Below, in pieces: positions 40,213 to 43,430 of a DNA stretch of 43,430 bases. Each line of letters starts with the position of its first letter. Position 1 is the stretch's first letter. The stretch is from a virus, in IMG/VR virus record IMGVR_UViG_3300006792_000001, positions 1-43,430 of that record; one strand, written 5' to 3'. The position numbers were made by a program, and so were the translations under genes. The notes below the pieces were generated by a model. It was given only the letters and a program-made list of their open reading frames with translations. It was not told the origin of the DNA and did not search any database.

Positions 40213-41822
40213 TGGCAGGACTACGCCCTACTGGCATCGAATACCCGGTCGGGTCCGGGACCTATATCGACATTGAGCGCGACACGTCGGATTATCAGGC
40301 GTTGTTCCTGGCGGACCAGACGTTCGCGGTCGCGGCCACACCCAATATGGAGTCGCGCCGCAATAGTAGCGCCCTGCTGACCTCGATCTCGGTTGATGGT
40401 CGCACGATCCCGATGACGATCGCCAGGAAGAGCGCGGGCACGACCACCTCTGCCACGTTCCACACCGACGTCAAACGCTGGTTTGACCCTGGCAAGGGAC
40501 GCTCTGGAACGCGCTACCTGCGCATTCTGGGCGATGACGCTACGACGGTACTACGCCTGGCTGTGCATGTGGTGTACCTTGCGCCACGGCCTGGCGCGAT
40601 TGATATGTACGACGTACAGCTACAGGCGGTAATACCCTATTTTGAGGCGTTGACGGAAACAAGCACGGTCGTCACAACCAGCGGCACGGTGACGAACAAC
40701 GGCAACGCGCGGGCGCAGACGACGCTGGAGATCACTGGCGGTACGAGTATCAGCGGCAACCAGTACACCATCACCGACACCACGGGACGCGGGCTGGTGA
40801 ACTATCCGTTCGTGATTGCCGACGTTGCGCCGACAACCAGTCAGGCTGATTCATATGTGCTGGTGAATGGAAACAGCGTTGCGTTTCGACAAGGGGCTAG
40901 CAGTGCCTCTTATTGGGTGTTCGTTGATCTGCCGCCCTCGGGGGCGGTGACGGTGGATATTCTGCGCAACACGGGCGTAACGAACCCGCTGGCCGGGACA
41001 CTTGATATCGGCAATCTGCAAGCCGCGAACACGAGTAACGCACAGTTTGCCTGGGACACCTGGTCAGTAAAGACAGTACCGGAGCGTAACGCCATCTGGC
41101 ACGAAACCGATGTGCGCATAGGATGGCTGGGCACGACAGCCGTTTACTATGGGTCTACCACGAACGCATCCGCTGAAGCAGTTTTTAACATATCTGACAT
41201 CACCGTCTACGATAACGGCTCCAGTGCGCTTCTGCTCGCGGTTGGTGCGAATGGGGGAACGCTCGTAGGTCTGGTACGAGTAACGGCGTACATGAGCGAT
41301 ACGCGGGCATATGTCTACAAACGGGCATATGGTAGCCGGCAATGGACGGTTGCATGGTCGACACTAAATAATGGCACCACAACTACGTCAATAGATGTTA
41401 GCGACGCAGTTGAGATTGTCGTGGGTATGGAACTCTATCGTGACGTGACCGCGTCGGGGAACAGGTCATTGACATTGTCCTGGTACCCTCCTGGGCCAGG
41501 CACATTAAGTCTTACTAGCTACCCCACGCTCTCGTCCGCAACGGCAACTACCTGGCGCATTCTCAACGGCGTCATAACGAACAGCGGCAACGGGCAAACA
41601 CTAACGTTCACAAACTTTATTTTGCGCAGCGGCACACTCACTATCGCCGCCACGATTGACTACAACCAGCGCGCGTTGTCCAATTCGGTGAGCGGGCCAA
41701 TGCTGGGTAGCGTGACGTTCGGCGACCAGGTTGACCTGTTTAGCGTTGACCCCGGCTCCAACACTGTCACCGAAACCATTGACGGTAGCGTAACGGTCAA
41801 ACATCGCGGGACGTATCTATAA
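40212..41822 (+). CDS. Distal tail (Dit)/minor tail protein
   Basis: The 536-residue protein follows the tape measure, its ATG overlapping the stop region. The N-terminal about 150 residues (IERDTSDYQALFLADQTFAV; ISVDGRTIPMTIARKSAGTT) have the Dit-like beta pattern. The rest is a Thr/Ser/Asn-rich series of beta domains (GTVTNNGNARAQTTLEITGG) that may be a carbohydrate-binding insertion, ending with a return to the Dit-like fold (VTETIDGSVTVKHRGTY). Confidence 0.7.
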   Translation: MAGLRPTGIEYPVGSGTYIDIERDTSDYQALFLADQTFAVAATPNMESRRNSSALLTSISVDGRTIPMTIARKSAGTTTSATFHTDVKRWFDPGKGRSGTRYLRILGDDATTVLRLAVHVVYLAPRPGAIDMYDVQLQAVIPYFEALTETSTVVTTSGTVTNNGNARAQTTLEITGGTSISGNQYTITDTTGRGLVNYPFVIADVAPTTSQADSYVLVNGNSVAFRQGASSASYWVFVDLPPSGAVTVDILRNTGVTNPLAGTLDIGNLQAANTSNAQFAWDTWSVKTVPERNAIWHETDVRIGWLGTTAVYYGSTTNASAEAVFNISDITVYDNGSSALLLAVGANGGTLVGLVRVTAYMSDTRAYVYKRAYGSRQWTVAWSTLNNGTTTTSIDVSDAVEIVVGMELYRDVTASGNRSLTLSWYPPGPGTLSLTSYPTLSSATATTWRILNGVITNSGNGQTLTFTNFILRSGTLTIAATIDYNQRALSNSVSGPMLGSVTFGDQVDLFSVDPGSNTVTETIDGSVTVKHRGTYL

Positions 41823-41899
41823 TGCCAAACCGTATTGACGACAACCCGAGTGTGGGCACGATTACGCATAGTCCCTCGCCTGTGACGGGCGGTAGCTGA
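41822..41899 (+). CDS. 25-residue peptide coupled to the tail genes
   Basis: The translation MPNRIDDNPSVGTITHSPSP ends in VTGGS. Its ATG overlaps the Dit stop (TAATG) and its stop overlaps the next start (TGATG), so ribosomes can run through. It has no membrane segment. It may only transmit translation to the hub gene. Confidence 0.4.
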   Translation: MPNRIDDNPSVGTITHSPSPVTGGS

Positions 41900-43430
41900 T
41901 GGCATATCGAGACATTGTCCTTGCCGACAGCCCGGTTGCCTACTGGAAGTTCGATGAGACCAGTGGCACGAACGCGAATGATGAGGTTAGCACCAACGAT
42001 GGGACGCTCGTCGGTAGCGTGACTCCCGGCGTTGCCGGAATCAAAGCAACGGCTTTCCAGTACGACGGCATTGACGGCAGTGTCGTGGTAGGCACCGCGC
42101 CTATCATTATCGGCGAAATCAGCGCCGAAGCCTGGATCAAGACGAGCGATACGGCACACACGCTTCAGCCTATCTTTGGTTTCTATGGTGAAAACTCACC
42201 TTATCCCGGCTGGGGTATGTTCTACAACGTCAGCGGGAACAAACTTCACTACTGGGCGGCGACCGGCGCGTGGGTTGATAGCACCGGGACGATCACCGAC
42301 ACCAACTGGCATCACGTTGCCGTGACGGTCACTTCCGCAGGCGCGGTCACGTTCTATATTGACGGACAGCCTGCCGGAACCGCGTCATCTGCCGGAGCGT
42401 CAAGTAATTCTGACACGAAACGTATCGGCGCAGCGACGGACTCGGCGAATGCGTACTTCTTCGAGGGTTTGATAGACGAACCCGCCGTCTATGACCTGGT
42501 TCTGACAGCCACGCAGATCGAAGCGCACTACGACGCTGGCATTGCCGTCTCGGCGGCGGATACTAGCGTCGTCAGTGCTACCGAGACGGCGACAGTGGCA
42601 ACGCTCGTCGCTATCTCGGCGGTAGATACAACGAGCGTCGTCAGTGCTACCGAGACGGCGACACTCACTCTGTCAGAGCCATTAGGACCGATCACTAGCG
42701 GTGAAAACCCGCTCGTTACGCTGGCGCACACGGACACCATTACGGTTAGCCTGGTTTGCCGGCGGCGTTGGTCGCTACCATCCAGCGGGCAGGTCGGCGA
42801 GGCGTCCTTCGTGATTCCGCATGACTCGATTGCCGCCAATACCGCCTATGTTAATCCTGACGGCGGGTCGTTCGTCCACATTGCCCCTGTTGATGACTCC
42901 GGCGCGTGGAGCGGTATCGTGACGAATCTGAACGCCGATGAGTACGGTACGACGATCACTGCATCCCAACCAACCATCATCCTCTCGCACATTCCGGTTG
43001 CGTTGAATCGCAATTTCAGCGACATCCCTGCCTACGAGATCGCCAGGATGGCGTTGCAGTACGCGGCCAATGCGTCCGGCACCTATCCGCTGGCGCTGGG
43101 CACGGTTGCGGCCGGCTTGCCGCTCATCAGAACCTACTCGATGCACGGCGAGTCGTGCTGGTCGGTGCTGACCGACCTGATGACCATCAGTGGGCAAGAG
43201 GTAACGGTCACGGTCAGTGACCGACAGGGGCAGACCGATATGCTGAACTGGGGCGGCATTCACAATCCAGTGTATGACGGCATCCTGATGGCTCCGGGGC
43301 AGCTTCGCGATGCTACCTACGGCATTGACATCCTCGAACAGCGCAGCCGGGTGACGGCCATCAGTAACTACACGTCGTATTCGGTGAGTGCGCCGGACGT
43401 GGCGGCCAATAGCAACTGGCCGGCGCACGA
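41899..43430 (+). CDS. LamG-domain tail hub protein (5' part; continues at position 2)
   Basis: Residues about 1-210 form a laminin-G/concanavalin-like lectin domain (LADSPVAYWKFDETSGTNAN; TNWHHVAVTVTSAGAVTFYI; FEGLIDEPAVYDLVLTATQI). A linker with two copies of SVVSATETAT (about 220-255) follows. The rest (about 265-617, including the part at 2-445) looks like a hub or minor tail protein. LamG domains bind sugars or proteins, so this is a good candidate for receptor recognition. The gene has no stop before the window ends. Confidence 0.8.
   Translation, partial: MAYRDIVLADSPVAYWKFDETSGTNANDEVSTNDGTLVGSVTPGVAGIKATAFQYDGIDGSVVVGTAPIIIGEISAEAWIKTSDTAHTLQPIFGFYGENSPYPGWGMFYNVSGNKLHYWAATGAWVDSTGTITDTNWHHVAVTVTSAGAVTFYIDGQPAGTASSAGASSNSDTKRIGAATDSANAYFFEGLIDEPAVYDLVLTATQIEAHYDAGIAVSAADTSVVSATETATVATLVAISAVDTTSVVSATETATLTLSEPLGPITSGENPLVTLAHTDTITVSLVCRRRWSLPSSGQVGEASFVIPHDSIAANTAYVNPDGGSFVHIAPVDDSGAWSGIVTNLNADEYGTTITASQPTIILSHIPVALNRNFSDIPAYEIARMALQYAANASGTYPLALGTVAAGLPLIRTYSMHGESCWSVLTDLMTISGQEVTVTVSDRQGQTDMLNWGGIHNPVYDGILMAPGQLRDATYGIDILEQRSRVTAISNYTSYSVSAPDVAANSNWPAH
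42565..42663 (+). repeat. Two perfect 30-base direct repeats in the LamG linker
   Basis: The copies at 42565-42594 and 42634-42663 are identical over 30 bases and lie 69 bases (23 codons) apart, so copy gain or loss would keep the frame. They encode SVVSATETAT. The repeat could let the linker length change by recombination. Confidence 0.85.
43308..43430. repeat. Terminal direct repeat, right copy
   Basis: Identical to bases 1-123. It shows circular closure; see the left copy. Confidence 0.95.

Noticed and set aside
1-43430. CRISPR arrays, retron or diversity-generating reverse transcriptase
   Set aside because: No regularly spaced repeat array with unique spacers and no reverse transcriptase motif were seen. 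The iterons at 16557-16715 are too short and closely spaced for CRISPR.

Overview
The window is a complete or nearly complete genome of a temperate, siphovirus-like tailed phage, cut open inside a tail gene. The first 123 bases are repeated exactly as the last 123, so the molecule closes into a circle of about 43,307 bp. The broken gene reads across the join in one frame. The likely host is a member of the Chloroflexota. Two adjacent lysis-region proteins carry the C-terminal module with an FGYP/FGLP core and a QYFERAKFE-type motif that I know from Chloroflexota surface proteins. This host call is inference from family knowledge, not from a search.

Layout in plus-strand order. 1-891: end of the tail hub gene and a small gene with no canonical start. 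929-5905: lysis and accessory module with an XhlA-like membrane protein, holin-like proteins, a secreted double-psi-barrel protein, a two-enzyme endolysin, an SNase-like nuclease, a DNA methyltransferase (MTase) and a fibre-like structural protein. 6054-10557 (minus strand): lysogeny arm with repressor, ImmA-like protease, MmpS-like lipoprotein, tyrosine integrase, a candidate attP, and a second minus operon behind a promoter that carries a palindrome. 10558-10657: divergent immunity control region.

10658-22408 (plus): a long early operon of small genes, most with overlapping stop and start codons. It holds a Cro-like protein, a Bet/RecT annealing protein, a lambda-O-like initiator gene with six iterons inside it, a candidate helicase loader, a DNA MTase interrupted by an antisense HNH endonuclease gene, and a RusA resolvase. 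22533-41899 and onward through the join: a ParB-type MTase, then packaging, head and tail genes, including a protease-capsid fusion, a SAM methyltransferase/glycosyltransferase pair, a frameshifted tail chaperone pair, the tape measure and a LamG-bearing tail hub.

Three promoters fit a common picture: TTGACT-N17-TACACT (early), TTGACA-N17-TACACT (capsid operon) and TATACT on the minus strand. The most unusual locus is the antisense HNH gene nested in a still-open MTase frame (about 19,051-19,627). Next come the iteron cluster (16,557-16,715), the hairpin cluster (11,367-11,567), the capsid-operon leader with two competing hairpins, and the paired host-type modules in the lysis proteins.
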